DNA of 15,690 nucleotides from Clostridia bacterium (GTDB lineage: Bacteria > Bacillota_A > Clostridia > Oscillospirales > CAG-272): contig JAGBZZ010000345.1 of assembly GCA_017652965.1 (NCBI GenBank), positions 1-15,690 of the forward strand. The letters are read 5' to 3'. Shown here piece after piece: positions 6,286 to 13,683 of the stretch (positions within the stretch are counted from its first letter, which is position 1; every line of letters starts with the position of its first letter). The notes under the pieces are model-generated. The model ran no database searches and was not told the DNA's origin. It saw only the letters and a list, made by a program, of their open reading frames with translations. The position numbers and the translations under genes are program-made.

Positions 6286-8430
6286 TCATACAGCTGCGCC
6301 GGCAAGCCACTCGCCAAGTGTCTCACGGGTGGCGGCGGCCGTCAGATAGCGGCGCTCACCGATCGGAATCAGGATGCTGTCGCCATCCTCGCCAAGCGGG
6401 ATCTCCTCACCGCCGAGCTCTCGCACGTAGGAAAGGGCGAAGGGGGGCTTCGGAAGGCGGATGTAGCCGTCGGCGGCGGTCGACCAGAGGGCGGCTACCC
6501 CCTGCCCTGCCCTCTCGAGGAGGTAGGCGCGGGCGGTAGGGGCCTGCGGGGTCGGGAGGTGGGCCGTCTCCCGCATCTCATATTTGCCATCCTCATCGAT
6601 CAGCATGGTATATTCACGCCCGGGGACGGCGCGGATCTCTGCCTTCATCTCCTCGGTGATATAGCCGACCTTGTTGGCATCCTGCCAACGGCGGACACCC
6701 TCCAAAACGTCAGCCCAGCGCGGGTTCTTGTAAATGCGGGTGGGAGCTACCTGCACCGTCACGGGGCAATCCCATGCGATGGCACGGCTGACACCGTACT
6801 CGTGCGTGTCGGGCTGGGTATCCTCTGCAAAGCCCCACCAGCCGAAGTTGACCACCGTAAAGTCCTGACGAAGCTCGGCGGCGGCACGCACCGGGAACTC
6901 GTCGATCTTCTCCTTGAAGATCGGGGTCGGGAAGGTATCAAAGGCGTTACTGCCCGACAGCATATGCCAGCCGAAGTGGGTCTTGGCCGCGCCGGTGCAG
7001 AAAACGGGGGGCTCGGCCATCCGCTGATACATCTTATACTGGGCGGCGCCGACGTGGTAGCCGAAGGGCTCGTTTGTGCCCTCTGCCCCGTCGAAATACA
7101 TAAAGCGGAAGCCTGTGTTATAGACGGCCGCGATCTTATCGATGATCTCATCCTGAAGCGAGCTGTCCTGGTCAAGATAGGTGCTGACGGCGCAGTACTC
7201 GCTCACGTCCAGAAGACCGCCGCGCAGGCCGAGCGGGTGGGAGAGCTTGTTTGTCCCATACCAGCCGCGGTGACAGCCGGTAAAGCGATAGGGCTTTTCG
7301 GTGGTGTAGCCGTCGTAACAGATGGCCTCACCGCCAAAGACCAGCACGCGGCATTTATCCTCCATCACAGTTTCGGAGGGATCCTCCTCGACGTAGATCT
7401 CGGTATCGGTTTCGCCGATGGGTCTTGCCAGGGTAAAATTCTTCTTCAAGCGCAGGCGATGGTCGACCGTGGGAACGACGTAGCGGCTGGCAAGCCCGAC
7501 GTGGGTGGCAAGCACATGAAGGCCGGGCAGAAGCCCTGCCTCTGTGATCTTTGCAACCATCTTACGCACGGTTTCCGCACCCTCGGGGTATTCGGGACGG
7601 AAATCGTAGTCTCCGAGATATTCATACCCGCGCGACACAAAGATGCAGGGGTAATACAGAAGCATCGAGGTAAAGCCGCCTGCCTTACAAAGGGCGATAT
7701 GCTCATCGATGTTTTCGGGGGTTGCCGTGCTTGTCCAGTAGATCGAGCCGTGGGTGCGGGGGTCACGGCGGGATTCGACCCCCAGCGGCAGGCCGAAATC
7801 ATGCTCGACAGCGTCGATCTTATCAAGAAGGCTGTCGGTCGCCGAAACAACCAGGGCGGCCGAGGTATCCATCATCTTGCAGGACTTCAGGGCGGTGGCG
7901 TTCAGGATACGGTAACCCTTTCTCTTTTCGGCATCCACGATAGTGCGGGGGTCGGCGGCCAGCAGGTTGACGGCGGTGCCCTCGTCCCACGAGACGTTCA
8001 GCCAGCGGCCGTAGTATTTTTTATCCTTGATAGGAAGAGAAAGCAGGCGGAATTCCACGGCCGGCGGCTTTTGCATTCTAAGCCCGCCGAAGGCCTCTTG
8101 CGGTACGTCAAAGCCGCGCAGGGCAAAGGAAATGTAGGCCTCGGTGACCTTCACCTCCACAAGGGCGCGATAGTGGATCAGCTCAAAGCCCACCGAAAGC
8201 ATATTGCCCTCCAGCCGCAAGGAATTGGCGGCAAAGGTGGTACGCTGATTCATATATACCAGCTTGATCTCATTGTTATACGGGCGCTCCTGCGTGACCG
8301 AAAAGGCCTTGACCTCACTATCGGTATACAAAAGCTCTTCCCCCGTCGGCTTATGCAAAAGGCTGACCGGGGTAGCATCCTCTGCAAATACAAGACGGAC
8401 GGTGCTGTTTTCAAATACGATATGTTCCAT
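6286..8430 (-). CDS. Putative TIM-barrel glycoside hydrolase, family not recognised, with an inserted beta domain
   Basis: A 714-residue protein without signal peptide. Residues 1-200 look like an N-terminal beta-sandwich. A barrel-like region begins near 225 (HGSIYWTSTATPENIDEHIA, ITEAGLLPGLHVLATHVG) and runs to about 560, with FRFMYFDGAE (D447) and NFGWWGFAED as candidate acidic catalytic strands. The C-terminal 110 residues are beta-rich. Between about 332 and 410 the barrel is interrupted by a small domain (TDTEIYVEED, GGEAICYDGY, YRFTGCHRGWYGT, LSHPLG). I recall this pattern from uncharacterised proteins of planctomycete and verrucomicrobial type but cannot attach a name. ATG 8430 has GGAGG 6 bases upstream and a near-consensus promoter at 8464-8492. 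It is divergent from the second Gfo/Idh/MocA gene and convergent with the GH-D gene. Hydrolase function is inferred from fold features and neighbours. Confidence 0.7.
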   Translation of the reverse strand: MEHIVFENSTVRLVFAEDATPVSLLHKPTGEELLYTDSEVKAFSVTQERPYNNEIKLVYMNQRTTFAANSLRLEGNMLSVGFELIHYRALVEVKVTEAYISFALRGFDVPQEAFGGLRMQKPPAVEFRLLSLPIKDKKYYGRWLNVSWDEGTAVNLLAADPRTIVDAEKRKGYRILNATALKSCKMMDTSAALVVSATDSLLDKIDAVEHDFGLPLGVESRRDPRTHGSIYWTSTATPENIDEHIALCKAGGFTSMLLYYPCIFVSRGYEYLGDYDFRPEYPEGAETVRKMVAKITEAGLLPGLHVLATHVGLASRYVVPTVDHRLRLKKNFTLARPIGETDTEIYVEEDPSETVMEDKCRVLVFGGEAICYDGYTTEKPYRFTGCHRGWYGTNKLSHPLGLRGGLLDVSEYCAVSTYLDQDSSLQDEIIDKIAAVYNTGFRFMYFDGAEGTNEPFGYHVGAAQYKMYQRMAEPPVFCTGAAKTHFGWHMLSGSNAFDTFPTPIFKEKIDEFPVRAAAELRQDFTVVNFGWWGFAEDTQPDTHEYGVSRAIAWDCPVTVQVAPTRIYKNPRWADVLEGVRRWQDANKVGYITEEMKAEIRAVPGREYTMLIDEDGKYEMRETAHLPTPQAPTARAYLLERAGQGVAALWSTAADGYIRLPKPPFALSYVRELGGEEIPLGEDGDSILIPIGERRYLTAAATRETLGEWLAGAAV

Positions 8431-8450
8431 ACGATACCTCCATAAGGGGT

Positions 8451-8462
8451 GTTACTTGTAAC
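8451..8462. promoter_or_regulatory. Candidate operator: perfect palindrome GTTACTTGTAAC
   Basis: This 12-base perfect inverted repeat lies directly downstream of the minus-strand -10 (8464-8469) and would overlap the transcription start, the usual place for a repressor site. No regulator gene is adjacent, so its binder is unknown. Confidence 0.4.
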
Positions 8463-8463
8463 C

Positions 8464-8492
8464 ATCATAGCACATCCTGCGGCAATTGTAAA
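8464..8492 (-). promoter_or_regulatory. Promoter of the unnamed TIM-barrel hydrolase gene
   Basis: On the minus strand TTTACA (8487-8492) and TATGAT (8464-8469) are 17 bases apart, with TGTGC before the -10 (extended -10). Confidence 0.8.
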
Positions 8493-8539
8493 GAGGAAAA
8501 CAAAAGATCGGTCAATATCGGATTTTTTCCTGAATCCCC

Positions 8540-8568
8540 TTTTCTTTTCGGATGCTTTGTGCTAAGAT
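8540..8568 (+). promoter_or_regulatory. Probable promoter of the second Gfo/Idh/MocA gene
   Basis: TGTGC followed by TAAGAT (8563-8568) gives an extended -10. The -35 at 17-base spacing is only TTTCTT, the same weak hexamer as in front of the GH-D gene. It is divergent from the promoter at 8464-8492. Confidence 0.55.
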
Positions 8569-8599
8569 AAAGATAATATCCGAAGGTAGGAGGCGTTTT

Positions 8600-9736
8600 A
8601 TGAAAAAGATCCGTATGGGCATTGTCGGGCTTGGCCACCGCGGCCGCGGGATGCTGAATCTGACAAAGGCAAGCTTTCCTTATATTACCCCTGTGGCGGC
8701 CTGTGACAAGCTTCGCCGCAATTGGTACGATTCCGAGACTGCCGAAACGGCAAACGTCGGCTTTGGCAAGGATTTCCCCGAGATGACCTTTTACACCGAT
8801 TATGAAAAAATGCTGGACGAGGCCGGGCTTGACATCGTAGTCGTGGAGACGGGCGCCGACGTGCATACCGAGTTTTGCATCAAGGCGCTGAAGAGAAACA
8901 TCAGTGTGCTGACCGATATCCCGGTGGTGGCAACTCTTGCCGAGGCGGAGGCGCTTTGGCGGGCGGCCGAGGAAAGCACGGCAATGATCTCGATCGGTGC
9001 GAATATGAACGAGCAGAAGCTTGTCTACTTTTTAAAGGATTTTTACGAAAAGGGACTTCTTGGCCGCCCTGTGGCGATGGATGCCGAGTATATCCACTGG
9101 TGGATGCCCGGCTCAAATATCGAAAGGATCCTGAATGAGAACGGAGACTGGCGCAAGCTTCTCTCCCCTATCCGCTACTGCACCCACTCGCTGGGGCCGC
9201 TTCTTTCCATCCTGGATGAGCCCCTGCGCACGGTGACCTGTGTGACCTGCGCGGGCAGAAGCGAGGTGGACGATTATCTGGAGGTCAACCGTGAGGATAT
9301 GCAAAGCGCCCAGTTTCAGACGGCGTCCGGCGTGATCGTGCGGTTCCGCCGGAATGGGCGCTGTCGCGCCGAGATCGGCCATCACAACTACTCCATCTTT
9401 GGGACGGAGGGGTACGTGGAGCGGGTGGATCGCTTCCAAAAGCCGGTGATCCGCTATAATTCCACCCGTCTTGAAAACACCGCCCTGCAGGAGATCGACG
9501 GTTCGTTTACACCGCCCGGCTATGAGGACAAGGCCTCCTCCCACGGCGGGGCCGACTATGCCATGCTTGACCACGTGTACACCGCCCTGCGCGACGGCCG
9601 CCCTGCCCCGATCTCGCTTCGGGAGGGGCTTGCCATGACCCTGCCCGGCATCTACGCTGAGGAGTCTGCCAAGAGGGGCGGCGAGATGATGTACATCCGC
9701 TACCCCTGGGACGAGGACTGGACGGGCAGCTTCTGA
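8600..9736 (+). CDS. Gfo/Idh/MocA-family protein lacking the EKP lysine, GH109-like
   Basis: A 378-residue protein with an N-terminal Rossmann fold (MGIVGLGHRGRG, VAACDK). Where most family members have E-K-P this one has D106-I107-P108 (LTDIPVVATLAEAEALW), so the usual catalytic lysine is absent. Members of GH109, the NAD-dependent retaining glycosidases, also lack it (E-V-P), and further similarity appears in RYCTHSLGPLLSIL, which recalls the YPTHGLGP segment of GH109. It may therefore be an NAD-using glycosidase or a related enzyme rather than a simple dehydrogenase; the substrate is unknown. There is no signal peptide. The upstream in-frame codons were rejected because TAGGAGG stands 7 bases before ATG 8600. 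It ends just before a bidirectional terminator. Superfamily is firm; GH109 kinship is a moderate inference. Confidence 0.88.
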   Translation: MKKIRMGIVGLGHRGRGMLNLTKASFPYITPVAACDKLRRNWYDSETAETANVGFGKDFPEMTFYTDYEKMLDEAGLDIVVVETGADVHTEFCIKALKRNISVLTDIPVVATLAEAEALWRAAEESTAMISIGANMNEQKLVYFLKDFYEKGLLGRPVAMDAEYIHWWMPGSNIERILNENGDWRKLLSPIRYCTHSLGPLLSILDEPLRTVTCVTCAGRSEVDDYLEVNREDMQSAQFQTASGVIVRFRRNGRCRAEIGHHNYSIFGTEGYVERVDRFQKPVIRYNSTRLENTALQEIDGSFTPPGYEDKASSHGGADYAMLDHVYTALRDGRPAPISLREGLAMTLPGIYAEESAKRGGEMMYIRYPWDEDWTGSF

Positions 9737-9748
9737 CCCGGTTATAAG

Positions 9749-9789
9749 AAAAGGAGATATATCGCGGTTGCGGTATATCCCCTTTTTTT
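9749..9789. terminator. Bidirectional terminator between Gfo/Idh/MocA and [2Fe-2S] protein genes
   Basis: Arms 9751-9764 and 9771-9784 form a stem with one mismatch and a 6-base loop, followed by seven T on the plus strand and AAAA-type ends for the minus strand. The T-run overlaps the stop codon of the minus-strand gene. The outer stem resembles that at 6244-6280. Confidence 0.85.
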
Positions 9790-10045
9790 ACGTAAGATTG
9801 CTTTGGGAAAGCCTTGGCAGGATCTCCTCTTCAAAAAAGCGGCGGGTGTCCTCGGGTCTTAGTGAAAAGACGGTAGCATCAAGAGAGACGCAAACCGCCC
9901 CCCGACAGGTGCCAAGGCAATAGGTGCCGCTAAGCACTACCCGATCGGAAAGCCCACGCTCTGTGATCAGGCGGCGAAGCTCCTCAAAAAGAAGACTCGC
10001 GCCTTTTTTGTGGCAATCGCTACCAAGACATACGGTAAGCCTCAT
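9788..10045 (-). CDS. Small thioredoxin-like [2Fe-2S] ferredoxin
   Basis: An 85-residue soluble protein. C6 and C11 (VCLGSDCHKKG) and C43 and C47 (YCLGTCRG) match the four-cysteine pattern of thioredoxin-like [2Fe-2S] ferredoxins, the fold of the NuoE/HndA C-terminal domain. Here it stands alone. An extra C52 is present. It is a one-electron carrier by family. It lies 73 bases downstream of the glycyl radical activating-enzyme gene on the same strand, so it could supply the electron that enzyme's radical SAM chemistry needs; that is inference. A hairpin in the gap suggests reduced or separate expression, and TGC-TATAAC (10108-10113) in the gap could be a weak extended -10. ATG 10045 has GGGAG 8 bases upstream. 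Confidence 0.85.
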   Translation of the reverse strand: MRLTVCLGSDCHKKGASLLFEELRRLITERGLSDRVVLSGTYCLGTCRGAVCVSLDATVFSLRPEDTRRFFEEEILPRLSQSNLT

Positions 10046-10077
10046 TGCACTTCTCCCTTCACATATGCTTTCTCGGA

Positions 10078-10107
10078 TAAAGAAAGGGTCGCAAAGCGAC
10101 CCTTTTT
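10078..10107 (-). terminator. Hairpin after the activating-enzyme gene
   Basis: AAAGGGTCGC (10083-10092) and its complement (10096-10105) form a perfect 10-base-pair stem with an AAA loop. The minus-strand tail is TTTCTTT-like, moderately strong, so some transcription may continue into the [2Fe-2S] gene. Confidence 0.75.
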
Positions 10108-10118
10108 GTTATAGCAGA

Positions 10119-10913
10119 TCAACCGCCGAGAATACACTCCAACTTCGTATTCCTTCTGACAGCCTCGCAAAATCCCTCCACGACCCCCGCGGGGAGAGGA
10201 GAAATTCCCGAAAGCGTGTACTCTCTGCCAAGGCGGGCGTATTTATCCATGCCAAGGCGATGATACGGCAGAAGATGGATGCGCTCGACCCCCGGAAGCG
10301 AATCGGCAAAGCGGGCGATCGACAGGATCTCGGCCTCTGTCGCATTGAAGGTAGGCACGACCGGCACGCGGATCACAAGGCGGCTACCCAGCCGTGCGGC
10401 CAGGCGCTTGGCATTGGCAAGGATCACCTCGTTCGGACGACCCGTGAACTCCATATGCTTATCGCTGTCGGTATGCTTGATGTCCATCAGATAATAATCA
10501 AGATGGGGCAGGAGCTGCTCAATGGTTTCAAAGGGGGCAAAGGCGGTGCTTTCGATAGCCGTTGTGATGCCCATTTCATGGGCGGCCTCAAGAAGCGCGG
10601 CCGAAAACGCAGGCTGGCCGAGGCATTCCCCACCCGACAGGGTGAGCCCACCGCCTGTGCGGCGATAGTAGGAGGCATCCTTCATGACCACGTCCATGAC
10701 CTCGTCAACCGTGACGTCACGCCCGTAGACCTTGGGCTTGCCATCCACCGTCACCGTCTCGATATCATAGGCCTGCGACTCGGGATTGCAGCACCAGCGG
10801 CAACGCAAAAAGCATCCCTTTAAAAAGACAATGGTGCGGATCCCGGGGCCATCGTGGATAGAATAGCGCTGGATATCGAAGATGCGCCCACGCACATCGT
10901 AAATGCTACCCAT
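10119..10913 (-). CDS. Glycyl radical enzyme activating enzyme (radical SAM), compact form
   Basis: A 264-residue radical SAM protein that would generate the glycyl radical on the upstream enzyme. C34-FLR-C38-RW-C41 binds the [4Fe-4S] cluster; the N-terminal IFDIQRYSIHDGPGIRT and the GGLTLSGGE segment are signatures of this family. Activating enzymes of glycerol/diol dehydratases usually run to about 300 residues with two extra [4Fe-4S] clusters inserted after NPES. Here NPESQAYDIETVTVDGKPKV runs straight into YGRDVTVDEV and no such cysteines exist, so the layout is that of pyruvate formate-lyase activase. The start is taken as the ATG overlapping the upstream TGA (TGATG), with GGGGG before it; a GTG one codon earlier is possible. 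Overlap shows tight coupling to the glycyl radical enzyme. Function is firm, partner by adjacency. Confidence 0.93.
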   Translation of the reverse strand: MGSIYDVRGRIFDIQRYSIHDGPGIRTIVFLKGCFLRCRWCCNPESQAYDIETVTVDGKPKVYGRDVTVDEVMDVVMKDASYYRRTGGGLTLSGGECLGQPAFSAALLEAAHEMGITTAIESTAFAPFETIEQLLPHLDYYLMDIKHTDSDKHMEFTGRPNEVILANAKRLAARLGSRLVIRVPVVPTFNATEAEILSIARFADSLPGVERIHLLPYHRLGMDKYARLGREYTLSGISPLPAGVVEGFCEAVRRNTKLECILGG

Positions 10914-13444
10914 CACACAGCCCCCGACTGCTCGGTACGGTTGATGATATCATCCTGCAGCGAGCGGGAAAGCGTGGTAAAGAGGGCACTGTAGCCCGCC
11001 ACGCGCACAACGAGGTTCTTGTACTTTTCGGGATTGCGCTGTGCCTCAAGCAGGGTCTCACGCGAGACGACGTTAAACTGCACGTGCATCCCCTTGCGCT
11101 CGAAATAGGTGCGGATCAGAGAAACAAAGCTCTGAAGCCCGGCACGCCCTGCAAGCGCGGAGGGATGGAACTTCATGTTGTAAAGCGTACCGTTGGAGGC
11201 GATCATATGGTCCAGCTTGGCCACAGAGTTGGCCGCCGCCGTCGGGCCACTCACGTCACGCCCTGAGCCGGGAGACACACCGTCTGCCACCGGAGTGCAG
11301 GCAAGGCGCCCATCCGGCGTTGCCCCGGTCTGCCCGCCAAGCGGCACGTTGGCGGAAACGGGATAAAGGCCGGCCTGGTAGCGACCGCCACGGGGGTTGG
11401 CATACCCCTCCAAGGGGCGGGTGTAGGTGTAGGCCGTTTCACGGGCGAGCATATCGATCTCGTCCTCATCATTACCGAACTTCGGCAAAGCGGCGATCAT
11501 ATCGAGAAGCTTCTGGTAGCGGGCGGCCTTGGCCTTATCGGCTGTGCCCTCCATCCCTTCCTTGACCATGGCCGCGATCTCGCTTTCGCTGACGTGCTTA
11601 CCGGCACGGCGCATTTCCTCTGCGCGGGCAAGGACTGTGGGATAGACGTATTCGGCAGGCAGGGGCTTGCCGTAGTTATCGCGGAGCGCCTCGGCAAATT
11701 CGGCAAGCGTCAGGCGCTTTTCCTCATACACCAGGCGGCGGATGGCATAAAGCCCGTCTGCCACGTTGGCAATACCGAAGCCCTGCGGGCCTGTGAAGTT
11801 GTAAAGGGCACCGCCCTCCTGCACCGACCTGCCACGGCCGATACAATCCTCTACCATCGAGGAGAGGAACGGAAGCGGGCAACGCTCGGCATGGGCAACG
11901 TCCACTGCGTTGTCGGCGTTGACCATCAGGCTGATCAGATATTCCTGCTGCTTCTTATAAGCATCAAAGAACTTTTCGTAGGTGTCGAAATCACGGATAT
12001 CCCCGGTCTTGATACCGACCTGTACGCCACGATCCTGCCCATTCGAGAAGACAAGCTCCAAGGGGCGGCACATATTGAAGAAGGCGGCATCGTGCCAGCC
12101 GTCGGTCTTACCCGGCACCTGCGGCTCCACACATCCGATGATGTTGTAGTTGCGCGCGTCGTTAAGCGGGATCCCGCGGGACATCAGGGCGGGGATGATC
12201 ACCTCGTCATTGTAATAGGCAGGAAGGCCGATCCCCGTACGGGTCAGCTCGGCCGCCTTGATAAGGAAGGCATCGGGCGAGCCGTTCCAGACACGGACCG
12301 AAAGCGAGGGCTGAGGGAGCCCCACGTGCATGGAAGCCTCAATGCACATAAAGGAGACGGGGTTGGTGGCATCGCGGCCGTCGGCATCCTGGCCGCCGGC
12401 AATCAGATTCTGGAATACACCGTAGCCCGCAAAGCCGATAGCAGAGGCAAGGTCACGGCACTTGTTGAGGTCGTTAAGCTTGATCCAAAGGCAATCCACA
12501 AGCTCCTGGGCGGCCTCGGGCGTGATCTTCCCCGCTTCGATATCGGCGCGGTAGAAGGGATACATATACTGGTCAAAGCGGCCGGGGCTGATGGAGTGCC
12601 CGCTCGACTCGATCTGAATGACGAGCTGGACGAACCAGAAGGCCTGGCAGGCCTCATAGAAGCTGCGTGCCCCCTCGGCCGGTACGCGGCGGCAGGTCTC
12701 GGCGATGCGCTTCAGCTCGGCGCGGCGGGTGGCATCGGCCGTCTTGGCGGCCTGCTCGTCGGCCAGGTCGGCATAGCGGTTGGCATAGGTGATGATGGCA
12801 CGGCAGGCCGTGATCACAGCGCGCAAAAATTCCGAGCGCTTGCAGTAATCCGCATCCGAAAGATGCAGGGCGGCGAGCGCCTCCTCTGCCTTTTTGCAGA
12901 TGCCGGAAAATCCGATGTTCAGAACCCAGTCGTAATGCACGGTCACGTGGCCGATGCCGTTATAGAAGTAGTTACCGACGGTAAAGATATTATGCTCGAT
13001 CGCCGTCAGTGCCTCGGGTGCCATATAAGAGGCGGCCAGCTCACTGGTGGTCTTACCGCGGAAATAGGCGTTGGCCTCACGGACCTGGCGCTTGGTATCC
13101 TCATCAATGGTAAAGGGATCGGCCGCACGGGTGGCCAGGGTCTCAAACTCCGGCTCGATCCAGTTGACCGACTACTCGGGGAACAAATGGGCACTGCGGG
13201 GCTGTACCGTAGAGCTACCCACGATCAGCTCGTCCTCACGGATCACGATCGGCAAATTTTCCATCAGGTGCGCAAACACACGGGCGCGGCGCGTGATGAT
13301 GGGAAGTGCCTCGGTGGCGCGATAGGCCTCGGTCACCAGGGTCGCGCGGGCGGCCTCAATACGCGGCATCTTCTCAAACAGCGAGTCACGCAGGCGCAGA
13401 ATGCGAGGACTGACCGGAACCGAATATTCCTTAATTTTTTCCAT
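10913..13444 (-). pseudogene. B12-independent glycerol/propanediol dehydratase-like glycyl radical enzyme, interrupted by TAG at codon 91
   Basis: Read through one stop, this is an 843-codon member of the glycerol/1,2-propanediol dehydratase subgroup of glycyl radical enzymes, which dehydrate vicinal diols to aldehydes. Visible: GIGHVTVHY with H166, ESSGHSISPGRF with H283, active-site GCVEPQ with thiyl C438 and base E440, GWHDAAFFN with D452, and the glycyl loop RVAGYSA with G817. These match the positions known for Clostridium butyricum glycerol dehydratase. About 55 extra residues occur near 590-650 compared with that enzyme. Codon 91 (13172-13174) is TAG where relatives have an aromatic residue in the FPE-[YFW]-S motif; the frame is otherwise open, and the next in-frame ATG (13024) has no ribosome site. 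ATG 13444 has AAGGGGGA upstream. It is a recent nonsense mutation, a base error, or read-through. Confidence 0.85.
13172..13174 (-). other. In-frame TAG inside the glycyl radical enzyme gene
   Basis: Between LFPE and SVNWIEPEFE the minus strand reads TAG in frame. One base change from TAC or TAT would restore Tyr, which fits the aromatic residue found here in relatives. None of the ten gene ends visible in the window uses TAG. Confidence 0.9.
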
Positions 13445-13487
13445 GATTATTCCCCCTTACCTCGGGCAGAGATTTCTATACATATTT

Positions 13488-13516
13488 ATTATACTATTAT
13501 GCATTTGGAAAATCAA
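13488..13516 (-). promoter_or_regulatory. Promoter of the glycyl radical operon
   Basis: On the minus strand TTGATT (13511-13516) and a perfect TATAAT (13488-13493) are spaced 17 bases, with the ATG about 45 bases downstream. The upstream 13520-13610 is strongly AT-rich, with two CAAAAA repeats, and may serve as UP element; I see no gene in it. Confidence 0.82.
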
Positions 13517-13628
13517 GAGGTTTGGCAATTATTTTTCAAAAATTATCAAAAAATATTTTCACCGTTTTTCTACACTTTTCGTTTTTTTGCATTTTCTTTG
13601 AAAACTTTCTTCACAAAAGGTTGCGCCC

Positions 13629-13675
13629 AAAAAAGAAATATCCGCAAGACACATGCAAGCGTCTTGCGGATATTT
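13629..13675 (-). terminator. Terminator of the aconitase-isocitrate dehydrogenase operon
   Basis: A perfect 15-base-pair stem (13661-13675 with 13636-13650) with a 10-base loop is followed on the minus strand by TTCTTTTTT. It begins 8 bases after the dehydrogenase stop codon. Confidence 0.92.
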
Positions 13676-13683
13676 TTACCGAA

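Noticed and set aside
6559..8445. A 628-codon open frame antisense to the barrel hydrolase
   Set aside because: Same codon-bias effect; no ribosome site or recognisable domain, and it runs through the divergent promoter.
10913..13024. The 703-codon frame as an independent, shorter glycyl radical enzyme
   Set aside because: Residues encoded upstream of 13024 continue the family alignment in the same frame, and the internal ATG has no ribosome site, so it is the rest of an interrupted gene.
13520..13628. AT-rich spacer considered for a small RNA or leader peptide
   Set aside because: It lies upstream of a good promoter; I found no convincing separate promoter, hairpin or small frame with ribosome site in it.
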